From: Skeletonema tropicum
Taxonomy: Eukaryota; Bacillariophyta; Thalassiosirophyceae; Thalassiosirales; Thalassiosiraceae
Assembly: GCA_037178625.1 (NCBI GenBank)
Contig: JAWZXG010000024.1
Span: forward strand, 1 to 64,000
Reading direction: 5' to 3'
DNA: 64,000 bases
How positions within the stretch are numbered: position 1 is the first letter of the stretch; each line of letters opens with the position of its first letter. Under the pieces are notes generated by a model. The model saw only the letters and a list, made by a program, of their open reading frames with translations, was not told the origin of the DNA and did no database searches. A program made the position numbers and the translations under genes. Positions 32,701 through 43,384 of the stretch are shown here, one piece after another.

Positions 32701-33964
32701 GACAAGCTCTCCTTCGTCAAATCCATCTGATAGCCCAACATCTACTCCAACTCCAGCAGACACCCCCACTTCCATTACATCGAAGCCGACAAGTTCTCCT
32801 ACGCTGGGGCCATCTGATAGTCCAGTGGCTAGTCCGAAGCCGACAAGCTCTCCTACGCTGGGGCCATCTGATAGTCCAGCGGCTAGTCCCACTACGTCAA
32901 CGCCGACAAGCTCTCCTTCGTCCAAGCCATCTGATAGCCCAACATCTCCTCCAACTCCAGCAGACACCCCCACTTCCATTACATCGAAGCCGACAAGCTC
33001 TCCTTCGTCCAAGCCATCTGATAGCCCAACATCTCCTCCAACTCCAGCAGACACCCCCACTTCCATTACATCGAAGCCGACAAGCTCTCCTACGCTGGGG
33101 CCATCTGATAGTCCAGTAGCCAGTCCCACTACGTCAACGCCGACAAGCTCTCCTTCGTCCAAGCCATCTGCTAGCCCAACATCTGCTCCATCAACGACTT
33201 CCATTACATCGAAGCCGACAAGCTCTCCTTCGTCAAATCCATCTGATAGCCCAACATCTACTCCAACTCCAGCAGACACCCCCACTTCCATTACATCGAA
33301 GCCGACAAGTTCTCCTACGCTGGGGCCATCTGATAGTCCAGCGGCTAGTCCCACTACGTCAACGCCGACAAGCTCTCCTTCGTCCAAGCCAACCGAACCG
33401 CCGTCGCCTCAGCCGACCGAAGTGCCAACTGCACTACCATCACCTCAGCCAACTCAAGAGCCAACTGTACCACCATCACCTCAGCCGACCGAAGTGCCAA
33501 CTGTCCCGTCATCACCTCAGCCAACTCATTTGCCGAGCGTACCACCGTCACCTCAGCCGACCGAAGTGCCAACTGTCCCGTCATCACCTCAGCCAACTCA
33601 AGAGCCAACTGTACCACCATCACCTCAGCCGACCGAAGTGCCAACTGTCCCGCCATCACCCGAGCCAACTCATTTGCCGAGCGTACCACCGTCACCTCTG
33701 CCAACGGAAGTACCAACTGTACCGCCAACATCCGAGCCAACTCATTTGCCGAGCGTACCACCGTCACCTCTGCCAACGGAAGTGCCAACTGTACCGCCAT
33801 CACGTCGACCAACTCAAGAGCCAACTGTACCGCCATCACCTCAGCCCACTCAAGAGCCAACTGCTCTACCATCGCCTCAGCCGACCGAAGTGCCAACTGT
33901 ACCTCCATCACCTCAACCCACCCCAACCCCAACGCATGCACCTTCCAAGGCTCCAACTTCGTGA
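20766..33964 (+). CDS. Giant signal-anchored, Cys-module, PSxxPS-repeat surface protein
   Basis: Model: exons 20766-21198, 21402-23864, 23947-33964, with introns of 203 bp (TTAG|GTGAGG .. tctgcag|AT) and 82 bp (CGAG|GTGCGT .. ccgcag|AT). Both joins keep the frame. Two single T insertions (28566, 28738) break exon 3; discounting them gives about 4,303 aa. A hydrophilic N-terminus of about 125 residues is followed by one membrane span (GIFLIIAMLILL), so this is probably a type II protein with everything else outside the cell. Five Cys modules follow (ACMCNLRRQC, ACTCDDTHSC, CDDLNYEC, YCQCDNGRNC, CACQCDNNNNC; each then has an R-x-C or K-x-C strand). Next come long Ser/Pro/Thr stalks with four repeat families, a beta-sandwich-like domain (about 29565-30105) and a Cys-rich domain (about 31920-32275). 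Expected to be heavily O-glycosylated; a cell-wall, adhesion or frustule-associated role is inference. The intron joins and the overall divisibility by three support a single gene. Confidence 0.75.
24541..25080 (+). repeat. 60-bp tandem repeat (nine 20-residue units) inside the giant gene
   Basis: Each unit begins with atcctaccatgcctccatct and encodes NPTMPPS..PTNQP(T/S)(S/P)SPTS. Nine units run in perfect 60-bp register, differing mostly at the codons for Pro/Ser/Leu after MPPS. Confidence 0.9.
25869..28388 (+). repeat. 126-bp tandem repeat, exactly 20 units, inside the giant gene
   Basis: The word ggtgcgccttcgtctc recurs every 126 bp from 25869; the next boundary after 20 units falls at 28389 with no indel. 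Each 42-residue unit reads SSGAPSSQPSSTPSKSSQPS then SEPSLGPSASGAPSSTPS. Variation is confined to a few sites (GAP/GVP, SSNP/SLNP, one SEAP). This homogeneity points to recent expansion or gene conversion. Confidence 0.97.
28566..28738 (+). other. Two single-base insertions that break the giant gene
   Basis: At 28566 gccctagtgg has one T more than the gcccagtgg of sister units, ending the first frame at 28568. At 28738 gggtccttct has one T more than gggccttct, ending the second frame at 28746. The third frame then stays open to 33964. The shifts add (+1, +1) rather than cancel, so the downstream 5.2 kb is read in a different frame from the upstream part. Confidence 0.9.
28570..29330 (+). repeat. 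120-bp tandem repeat inside the giant gene
   Basis: Six to seven 40-residue units start with ggatctccgtcaaagtcggg and encode GSPSKSGSPSAQPSFGPSKS, then QPSSRPSLNPSESPSSVPS. The period is 120 bp from 28811 on; the two frame-breaking T insertions lie in the first units. Confidence 0.9.
29565..30105 (+). other. Beta-sandwich-like domain within the giant protein
   Basis: The segment from GPQFAFFDSALGAPRC to DDTDDLVISVKPN has no PS repeats. It resembles a C-terminal accessory domain I recall from secreted bacterial and fungal peptidases: APxC....CDSG near the start, GPN-like NRPNTLNSC, then YHIDESLDKI, an ATVWCW strand, DYIAFYYASDASDP, YTLPQGSLQAVRANF, and a closing GGYDDTDDLV. Six Cys residues could form three disulphides. 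Such domains are thought to bind surfaces or stabilise enzymes; no catalytic domain accompanies it here. Confidence 0.6.
30161..30910 (+). repeat. 375-bp tandem duplication inside the giant gene
   Basis: agtgagtcgagttttcagag occurs at 30161 and 30536, and the 125-residue segments that follow (SSDVPSESAQPSSEPS, SASRQPFESPSVSS, ISISSEPSSQPS) match closely. It is a higher-order unit built from smaller PS blocks. Confidence 0.85.
31118..31815 (+). repeat. 75-bp tandem repeat (about nine units) inside the giant gene
   Basis: ccatccgatagtccaacatc recurs every 75 bp; each 25-residue unit reads YPSSKPSDSPTSAPTGTPTT then STPTS. Tyr/Ser alternate at one site (agttatcc / agttctcc). The Cys-rich domain follows directly. 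Confidence 0.9.
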
Positions 33965-34639
33965 CCAACTGCTACTCCTTGCTTGCCGCCAGGCACTGTG
34001 TCTGATCGGGAGTCTAGGCCCCAAATAATAGTATTTCATGCGATAGCTGCTGTGAGGGGAATTCTGATAGGTGTGGTCACAAATTCTGGAGATGAATTCC
34101 GAGCACTGGATGTTCACAATGAATATCATTATTATGGAATTGTTTCATTTCAGGAGACAATTTTGGGAGAGGATTCAAAAAATTTTAGCTTTGTCGCTGT
34201 GTAGCGATCTTGAACTTTTGATGGTGACGCAAATAATATACTTCGGGAAGATTGTCCAATAATAATGCAACCAGATATTTATTTCATAGAATTTTTCTCG
34301 AAAAGGCAAAAATAACAAACTATCGGATTTAGAACTCCTTATCAGAATATGCCTTAACTTTCTGATTTGGATAATGCAGTAGTTGATACTCTAAAACACA
34401 TCACTTGCTCCTCTCTCTGGAGTTCCTATCCTGTGAAGAACAAAGAAGTAGAGAGGTATTTAGGAAGTATTTCACTCTGTTTATTGCACTGAATCTTCCG
34501 GCCTCCCGGGGTACGATATTACTTTTGTGAGTCAATTAACAAGTGGTGTAAATACTTATTCAATCATATCAACTTGCTGGATCAAGGGCCCTTATGGAAC
34601 ATAATTGGGACTCAGGGATATCACTCACAAGAATCAGGA
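33965..34639. other. 3' flank of the giant gene; no gene recognised
   Basis: The giant frame ends in THAPSKAPTS and TGA at 33964. Two short plus-strand frames (73 and 63 codons) follow without motifs. The stretch is AT-rich. It ends where the hydrolase-derived repeat starts. Confidence 0.5.
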
Positions 34640-34740
34640 TACAATGTTCTTTTTTCCAAGAGATTACAATTTACAATAGATGTTTGAATCAAATCAGATC
34701 TCTATAATGATGTAACAAAGTGTTTCGTAAGCACTAACCC
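34640..34740 (+). pseudogene. 3' remnant of the alpha/beta hydrolase gene
   Basis: tgttcttttttccaagagatt, then a diverged stretch, then atcagatctct..atgatgtaacaaagtg align with the last codons and stop of the hydrolase at 18630-18710. The homology continues into the 3' end of the helicase/AAA gene, so the pair of ends forms a direct repeat of 18630-18870. Confidence 0.8.
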
Positions 34741-34751
34741 TGTTCCCCCTC

Positions 34752-37700
34752 TTACTCTCCCCCAATAGGAACTTTTTCATAACCTACAATAAAGGGAGCT
34801 ACATTGCAAGCAATCCAAGGCTTGTCCGCTCGCCCACAGACCCCGCACCGCCAAATCGGACGAGCTCCAATAGTCTTTGACTTTTGCTTTTCCCGCTGTA
34901 TCATAGCCTCCAGATTCTCTTGATTCGATTGCCATTCTTTAAGCTTAGCTTTTGCGTCGTCATAATCTAAATCAGCGTCTCTCTCCAACAAACAAATCAA
35001 GTCTGCGAATTCTTTGCTATCTGGACTTAGGTCTCTAAGACGATTTGCTCCATCTTCCGACCCGAGGCCCATTGCGTCAATAGCATTCTGAAGAGTTTTG
35101 AGAAATGCTGGGTCCATGCCGTCAAAGATATTTGTTGGGACTTCAATATCTTTCTCCTCTGCAACATCTTCTGGCTCAATATCCACTTCGTGCTCTATCT
35201 CAATCATCTGAGTTGACTGAGCATGTTTGATAGGTGGCAAATCCTGATTCTGGGCCGTAGCCTCTAGTGATTTCCTTTGACCAACTATTGCACATGATTG
35301 TCCACCTACCCTTGACCTACGTGAATCTAGGAGCTGTTCAAGGCCTCTCTTGATATCATCAAGGGTTGAATTCAACGATACCATTGCACCGGTCGTCTTT
35401 GACTGCTGACTGAATCGCTTTGCCACAACCTTGTAAACATATTTTCCCCATGTCACACAATCGCGCCCGTTTCCAAATGATGATCCGCTTTCGTCAATGA
35501 GCCGCTGGGAAAGTTCCAAAAGTGCATCAGGATCTGGTTCGTTTAGCGGAACATCTGCCCTTTTCAGTTCAGCAAGGAGAAGGTGTGAAACAGCTTTCGT
35601 ATTGAAGTCATCAAAATGCACTCTCTCAGAAAACCTCGATTTGAGACCAGGATTGGTATTCATCATTTGCTCCATATCCTCATCGTAGCCAGCCAGAATA
35701 ACCAAAAGCTTCCCCTTGAATTCTTCTTCAGTCAGGGCCCCGACCAATTCGTCAACCGCTTCAGTCATAAACGACCCTCCCCTAGAAGGGTCCATTTGGT
35801 ACGCCTCATCTATGAAAAGGACTCCGCCAAGACTTTTACGTAGAATATCTCTTGTGCATTTTCCTGCCTGACCTGCATACCCCGTAATCAAATCACTTGC
35901 TTTTGCCTCCACCAATTCTTCTCCGGGCAAAAGGCCCAATGCATTGAACATACGCCCCATTTTTCTAGCGCAAGTCGTCTTGCCAGTTCCAGGATTCCCC
36001 AAAAACAAGTAGCAGTGACTGACGCCACATGAAACAGCACTCTTTCCCTGAGCTTGAGAGAATTCCACCGTGCTCTTGAGTTCAGCCATCTGCTTTTTCA
36101 CTGACTCGCAACCAATCAGGTCATCAAACAGGGAGTCCAGGGTGGCTGCGTCTACACCGTCACCGCTGTAATCGAAATCTTCCGCAGTCAATTCATCATT
36201 TTGCTGATCTCTGCGTTGCATCGAAAGAATACCTTTTGAGAGAAGGTTGTCAACTGCTCCTGCATTGCCAAAGTGGGGCTTCGCCCTAGATTTCGCGAGC
36301 GTCTTCACAGCTCTCTTTGCCACCTTCAAACTCAACTTCACGCCACGCTTTTTGGCAGATGCCACTATAATTCTCACAAGCGCTTCGTCATTGAAATCTG
36401 GAAAGTTGAAAGCGTCATCGATCTGGAAGCGCCGTGATAAGCCAGGATTTACATGTTGCAACATATTTTCCATCTCCTCTCTGTAACCAATCATTACAAC
36501 AGCAATATCGGCGCCAGGCTTGGCTTGGACCTTCTCTACAATTGTGTCGATTACCGCAGTCTTGTATGGATCATTAGTACCACCTCCTGTTGGGCCTCCT
36601 GTGTATAGGCTGTATGCTTCATCGATAACTAGGACACAACCTTCAGCACTTTTCAGTATGCCTTGAGTGATTTTCTCAGAGGAGCCAAGATGTTCGCCGA
36701 CAAAATCTGATGCACATTTTAGGATAACTTCTCCCTTGGACAGTAGCCCTAAGTCAGCCAGAATCCGACCGTAGAGAGAAGCAACTGTCGTCTTTCCTGT
36801 TCCAGGGTTGCCTAAAAAGAGACGGTTTAAGGACACACCCAATAGTTCCTTCCCTCTCTTTTCACGCTCGGCATTCCTAAGCACTAAATTGAACAAATGT
36901 TCGACGGACTCTTTTACCGGTGTCAATCCTTCCAAATTCTTCAACTCTGTCCACGCCATGCTCTTTGTGAGAGAGTCAGCTGTAACATCTGGTCCAAGAA
37001 GGTCTTCCTTGGAGAATCTGAAAATATCTACGCCAGAATTCATTCTTCGCTCTTTTGTGATGCGGATCGCCTGTCTATCCCTCGCAGTTTCGAATAGAAT
37101 CCGAACCGCCCTCGCATTTCCAAAGCCACGCTCTCCTCTTCGCCGACCAAGTCGCTTTATTGCAAGCTCTAGATGCTGCTCATCGCAGTGAAAAGGATTA
37201 TCACGCCTGTTCTTCTTTGTAGACTTGATAGGATCAGGAGAGCCCGGATAATGCTTCTGAGAAGATCCACTATCACTCTTCCAGCTGTTGTCCTGATGAA
37301 CCCACATGTTGCCTTTCTCGTCCACAAGTTCGAATGACCTCGTCCCAACTCTTTTAGGGTCAACAGTTCTGTTTCCATACTTGTCGCTCCAACCAGAATT
37401 CTGAACGTAAGTCCATGTCATTCCATTACGACATTTAGTAGTCTGACCAGCATTAGGGGGTCCTCTCGGATAGCTGTAGTAATTGCTGTTTTGGTAGGTT
37501 GACGTGACCTTCTTCTCTTGCTTCTCCTTCTTTGGCAACTTCCGCTGAGGTGGTTTGAACTCCATCATATCGCAGAAAATTTTCTGAAGCTCATCATCAG
37601 TGTAATCCTCAAAAATGAACCTGTAAGGAAACCGTGACGGGAGGCCCTCGTTGTGTTCGAATAACTTCTCCAGGGGCTTCTTGTACCCAGCAAACACCCA

Positions 37701-40700
37701 AACTAAAGATCCATACTCAGTTTCAAGGCTCTCAGCAAGTGGAAGAATGAAATCCAGAACTTTCTTTCCTTCTCTATCGTCAGCTAGCTGATACGCTTCG
37801 TCAACAAAAATAACCCCCCCTCCATTGCTTTTCATATCTTCCAATAGATCTTTCAGCCCCTTCACACCGCCTTGGATGAGTTTTGCACCATTTGTCTCTT
37901 GAAAGAGCGAACCCTCAGGTAGAACAAACAGCTGCTGTAGAAACAACCCATAATGTCTTGCAATTGTTGTCTTTCCCGTTCTACGAATTATTCACATAAA
38001 AGAAGGGGTATTTGATGTGAGTTGTGTAAAAGTCAAAACAATACAGGAAATGATATCAACTAATGCACTTACCCAGGATTCCCTTCAAAACGAACATTAT
38101 ATGAAGCCGCGGGTCCATCCCCCTGCTCTTGAGAAAGCTTGAATCGATGGTACATACTCAACAGAGCCTCTTTTACTGCCTCGAGACCTGTCATTTGCAA
38201 AATAGCATCACTCATGACTTCAGGCGCCTTGGGATCATTGCTCTTGACATCAAGCCATGCTTCGCGGGCAGTTTTGTGTGATTTGCCAATGGTTGAACCT
38301 TTGGTTTGTGGATTCAAAGATTGCGTACAAATCGTTTCAAGCTCGGCAGCCCAGCTCTGTGGATAATATTTGTTCACGTTTGCATCCCTGATGTAGGAAA
38401 GAGCCTGTTGCGCAAATTCACGCGCTTGTAGTGGGAACTTCTTGGACAGATCCATCGCCCTTGCAGTCAGTGTAAGGGCATTGGTAGTATTATCTGACGT
38501 CTGAGAAAATGGTGGGGATGAGGAACTACCACCAGGGTTTAGTTCTAACTCTATCATAAATCTCAGAGCATCAATTGAGGGTGACTTGACTGATATTTCA
38601 TCCAAAAGGTCATCAGCTTTGAGGGCGCCCTCAGCAATATAACGTTGGAGAACTGCAGTGACAGCTGTTTCACAATCTCTCGACGTATGCTTCACAGAAG
38701 ACATGGGCGGTAAAATAGAGAAGACGCGGAGTCAGATATCGACTTTGGATTGTACTGCTGTGAGGTATTTGAAGGCTCGAGTATTACCGAATCATCATTA
38801 TGCTCATGCGACTTTGGATTTTCTACCTCCTCCGTTTCGACGGGCTTCGTTTTCTGCACTTTGGGAGGTCGATCAGATTTATTGTATGCATCGCGCAGCC
38901 GCACGTCAATCTGATTTTTCTTTTTACTCGCAACAAACTCACAGAAAGGCATGCATTGCAGTACATCTTTGAGCTTGCGCTTCTTCTTGCTGTGGATGGG
39001 CATGCATTTGTTGGCATCATCATCGAAGACAGACCCGAATTCATCTCTGTACATCTCTGAAAAATTGGACAAGCATACTTGATGTTGCCTTTGGAGCAAG
39101 GCTAATACGTTCCTTTTCAGAGTGTCTGAAGACGTATCATCTGCAGTCTCCGCAGCATCAAGGAACTCATCATCAGTCCCGGACTCAAGAGCAAGAAACC
39201 CATTGAGTTCCTCTTGAGCCAATGCAAGCTCCCTTTCAATGCCTGCAAGCTCTTTGCCACGAGCGTGGGATAGCTTGACTTCCTCTACCTTTCTCTTTAC
39301 CTCTGCCAATCGCTGATGTTTATCCTGCAGCTCCTTATTCAACTCCTCTTCCCGTCTGATACAAGCATCTTCCTCTAATTGAATGGCCTTACATATCTTG
39401 CATTCACTTCCAAATCTACCCTTGTAGCACGGCCCGGAAGCATGATGACCCATGGGGCAAGTCCAAGTAATGTTGCGATAACATTTCGGGAGTATTTCAG
39501 AACTGCATCGCTTCGACAAAGCATGCCCGCGCGAACAGACATCAGGACACATCACAGGACATTTGGGGCATGGTCCAGGGTGACAATTCTTTTGGCAAGG
39601 ATGATTACACTCGTCACGCTCCCTCAAGCACTTCTTGGTGCATCCGCCATCGCGGCAGTAAGTTTCAAAGTCTGCAGGGCTAGAGAGGATTGCTCTAGAT
39701 TGGTGGTTCTGACATAGAACTGGTAGACCATCAAAAATACAGCCACTTGCATCAAGATGCGAGAATATTGTCTTCCATAGTAAACCACCTTTGAGCGGTG
39801 ACAGGGTTCCTTTTGCCTGCTCTAGAGTAGCTCGATTGCCAAAAATGATTTCACATTCCCTCGCTCGTGAGAGCATAACATTTACTCTTTCCGGCTCTTT
39901 CAAGAAACCGATTTGTCCAAAGTTATTACTTCTAACAAGAGATACTAGAACAATTTTGGCTTCTTCTCCCTGATAGTTATCGATAGTAGCAACACGGATG
40001 GCTGGTTTAGACGGTGGCAGACTGCCTCCTTTTTTTGCAGCTGCCAATTCTTCTGAAAAGTTATCATCTCCTCGAAATTGCTCACGTGCTTCATTCAAAT
40101 CACGTTCATCCAAAGAAACTCTAACACACTTTTGCAAGTCAGCCTGTAGCTTCATCATCTGCCCAAGATAAGGAGTCAGGACTACTATGTCATCGTGAGA
40201 ATAACCTTGCTTCAACATGTATTGCACTGTTTTCAGAATCATAGCTCTCTCGTGCGAATTGGTCTTTGAGACAGATTCCAATGCATTCACGTTTTGCTCG
40301 TCTTCAGAGAAATGATGATTCGCGAAGATCACACGGGAGTCAAGACCTAAAGGTGCAGGGTGAGAACTAACTTTCGGTGCGTCTACAAGATCTTTGTATG
40401 TGAGAAGTTTTGGAATGCTGCTAATCTCCGGGTGCATTCGATGCTGCACTCCTAACGTCGCTAAACGGAAATGTGGTGTGGTAGCAAGCCTCTCAAACAA
40501 AGAACGATTCAGGTCAAACCCACGATTCGATTCCACCGTGAGCGGATAATGCTGGCATTTGGGGCGGAGCTGCTTGTGATCACCTATCATCACCAAGCGC
40601 TTCGTACTTTGACTAAGACTGAGTGCGGAAAGAAGCGATTTATTGTGAGCACCTTCCTTAGCAGATGTAATAATCTACAATTCCTTTGCCTTTGCCAAGG

Positions 40701-43384
40701 ACAGTTAGCACATACCTTGTCAAAATATCTGCTTCCCTAATTTCTCCAGCTTCTTCGACCAACAGTATTCCAGCACCAACGCCGTTGAGGAGAGACTTGC
40801 ACATCGCAGCTTTGGTCGTCGTACAACCAATGACTCTAGCTTTGGACAAAATGTTTGCGTCGGTGATTTGTTGAAGGCCCTTTAGCTCATCTCTCGCTGT
40901 TTTGATAGTCTTCAATGCCAAGGCAACTTCTTCCCTCTCACTTTCATAAAGCTGATGCTGCCACATGAGCTTTTGAGCCTTTCTCTCGGCTGGAGAAAGC
41001 TTCCATAGTGCACCCATAACTTTCTCCCTCAGAAAGGCCGGGGGATCCTTATTCTTCAACCAGCACTTCCACAAAAAGTCTTCCCCAGTTATACCAGCAG
41101 TACGGAACCCATCTGCGTCCTCGATCACATCGTCTGGAACATGGAGCCTAAATAACGCCAGTTCGGGAGAACAGACCTTAGATGCGAAATGAACCATAAC
41201 TAATACAAGGACAAAATGCAAAAAAAGACTTACTGCTCCCAACTATTCTGGTGATAAGTCTTAAGAAAAGGCTCTACTCTGTTCCACCACTTTTCTCCGA
41301 TTTCTCGTGACAGTATTTTCTCATGATGCTTGACATCCTTTTCAGCTTCTTCGATCGTCTTCTTTAGTTGGGCGTATCGGCGCGTTTGCTCCCTAGAAAA
41401 TGGAGCCTTTCCACTGCAGCTCAATTCACGCAAGTTATACTCTGAGAGTCGATCACTTCGACTTCTTCCTCCCATGCGAACAATCTTTTTGACCCCTTTA
41501 TCCAAGAGAGATTCTAGAAAGTCGTCCAACGCGTGATTGGTAAATGTCACAACCAAAATGGTGTGATGCGTCGATGCAAGGAATATTTCGGCCAAAAGAG
41601 TTCCAATGAAACTCTTCCCGGTACCTGTGATGATTGTAGAAATAGATATTAATTGACAAGCACTTTAGGCAACTAGTTCACGAGTACATGTGTAATATCT
41701 CACCTGGTGGACCTTGTATGAGACATAGACGGTCGTTAAGCGCAGCGCAAAGGGCCTCATGTTGTCCATTGTCTAGTTTTTCAACACGGTCCTTCATCGA
41801 AGCTGGTATTGCAATTGGTGCGTCAGCAGCAGGAAGACTTCTTTCAGCATTGACGATTTCATTTTTGAATGGCACCTCAGTCATCATCTGCAGCCCTCGC
41901 AAGATCGGCTGGTATGCAAACAGATCAGCAGAAACGACAACAAGCCTGGTTGGCGGCATGGAACGATCTGATAGCTCCATGAGTGTATTTTGAATGTCTT
42001 CGATTGACGTGAATGAGATTCCAATCGATGGCTGATCTGCTACCAAGTTTTTCTTCTCACGACGTACAATCGTACCAAATCTGAGAGGCTGCCATTGATT
42101 TTTCTCATCCCTCCTTTCCAGACAAACAAGGGCATCACGGGGCAAGATACGCCTGTTTTGGTCCCAATAATCTTCTTTCTCCTTCTTTGACTTCATGGAA
42201 TGTACACGAAACCATTTAGGCAGCTGAATCTTAAACATGATGCAAGGATCAGTCTCGCCTACAATTCTATCCCTCCTTTTGTCGCCGTTACCATAAATGG
42301 CAGCACCCGTCTCAATTGCTACCGGGCGCACCCCGTAGATAATGTCTCTCTGCTGTTTCTTTGGATCGTCTTCGGAGATTATTCATGTGTGTAAACGATA
42401 AGAGCAAGTGCATTGAAAGGATGTAAGTGAGTTGACAGGAGGGAAAAGAAGATTTTTTAGTGAAAAAGTCACTTCAAACATACCTTTCTCTTCTTTTGAT
42501 GGTCCAATGAGATCCTCTCTTAAAAGACGAAAGTGACGATCCAAAACAAAAGCTTCAGTGGCCGACCCATCCTCCGCAGGTAGCGGTAAGTACGGATCGG
42601 CAGCGCAAACAAACTCTTGACAAGTGGGCACAATTGCAATCGACCGAAAGTCTTTTTTGTCATTATCGTGGCGCCCTCCTGCTGATTCCATTTGAGTGTC
42701 CCTAATCTCTGTCAAGCTGACTTGCACTTTATTGCCTTCGAGGATAGTCTGAAGGTGACCCGCACATCCAGCTCCTTCAAGCTCCTTTGCTATAGCTATC
42801 ACATCTTTATCTTTCCTTGCTTCTTCGTTGTCAACAGCTAGTTTGCCGAAGAACCAAGCCAACGCCGTCCTCTTATCATTTTGCCCGCCTGCAATCCAAT
42901 CGGTTAGAATGGACCTGATGGAAGGCACAAGAAAATTAAGATTGTACAGTTTTAGTATGATGGAGTTCATGGGAATTTCATAAACTGGTTTGTTGAGATC
43001 TTCCTGTGCAAGTCGCTCTAGTAGTGGAAGCAATCCCTCCTCAAATAAAGATGCGTCAAAGAATTCCAAGCACTTCCGGAGTGCACTTGTACCGGCGTGT
43101 TCATCGAGACGATACAAGAGTGCTGGTGCAGAATCTGAAGCTGCAAACGCCAAGGCAGCTCTCATCAAACGCTTCGCTTCATCCACACTCCGAATCACAG
43201 AGTCTTCGTGTTTCGTCAAAGCGTCAAAGAAATGGCGCTCTTCATTCCTCGGCTGTGAATGCCCCGTTTGTCCACCTCCATTCCGGTTTGGCGTGCCGTA
43301 TTTCCTAGCACCGCGATGATACCCAGACCCAGACCCCCCATTCCTTGAGGATTTGCCCCCTCGGCGGCCTGATTGGCGAGGCAT
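34752..43384 (-). CDS. ZNFX1-like RNA helicase fused to three CbbX/SpoVK-type AAA+ domains
   Basis: Seven exons: 43384-42484, 42369-41704, 41624-41234, 41147-40716, 40618-38788, 38689-38073, 37980-34752. All introns are 79-114 bp with GT..AG ends and every phase is consistent, giving 2,688 aa. Residues about 230-300 match the ZNFX1 N-terminal region (RHDNDKKDFRSIAIVPTC, HFRLLREDLIGP). The SF1 helicase has Walker A GPPGTGKS at 520-527 (split by an intron), LLVEEAGE, GDHKQLRPK (about 808-817), QHRMHPE, and VNVMLSRAR. A Cys-rich NFX1-type zinc finger follows (1117-1206). A coiled-coil and basic linker leads to three AAA+ modules with Walker A GNPGTGKT at 1610, 2003 and 2274, each with an FVDEAY/VIDEAY/FIDEAY Walker B. 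The tail has CGVCGRADKPWIAC. ZNFX1/Hrr1-type helicases act in RNA silencing and antiviral RNA sensing; CbbX-type AAA+ domains remodel proteins. Probable cytosolic or perinuclear RNA-granule protein (inference). Confidence 0.88.

Noticed and set aside
32263..33387. A 374-codon minus-strand frame rich in Gly/Val/Asp
   Set aside because: Antisense shadow of the PTSSPS repeats; periodic composition copies the sense repeats.
38692..38704. Helicase and AAA parts treated as two overlapping genes (stop at 38692, ATG at 38704)
   Set aside because: A 98-bp intron with good donor, polypyrimidine tract and acceptor joins them in phase 0, and the complete seven-exon model stays in frame throughout.
41148..41233. 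A 34-bp intron ending at ttag near 41200
   Set aside because: Too short and it breaks the frame; the acceptor at 41148 (gttatttag) gives an 86-bp intron and the correct phase.
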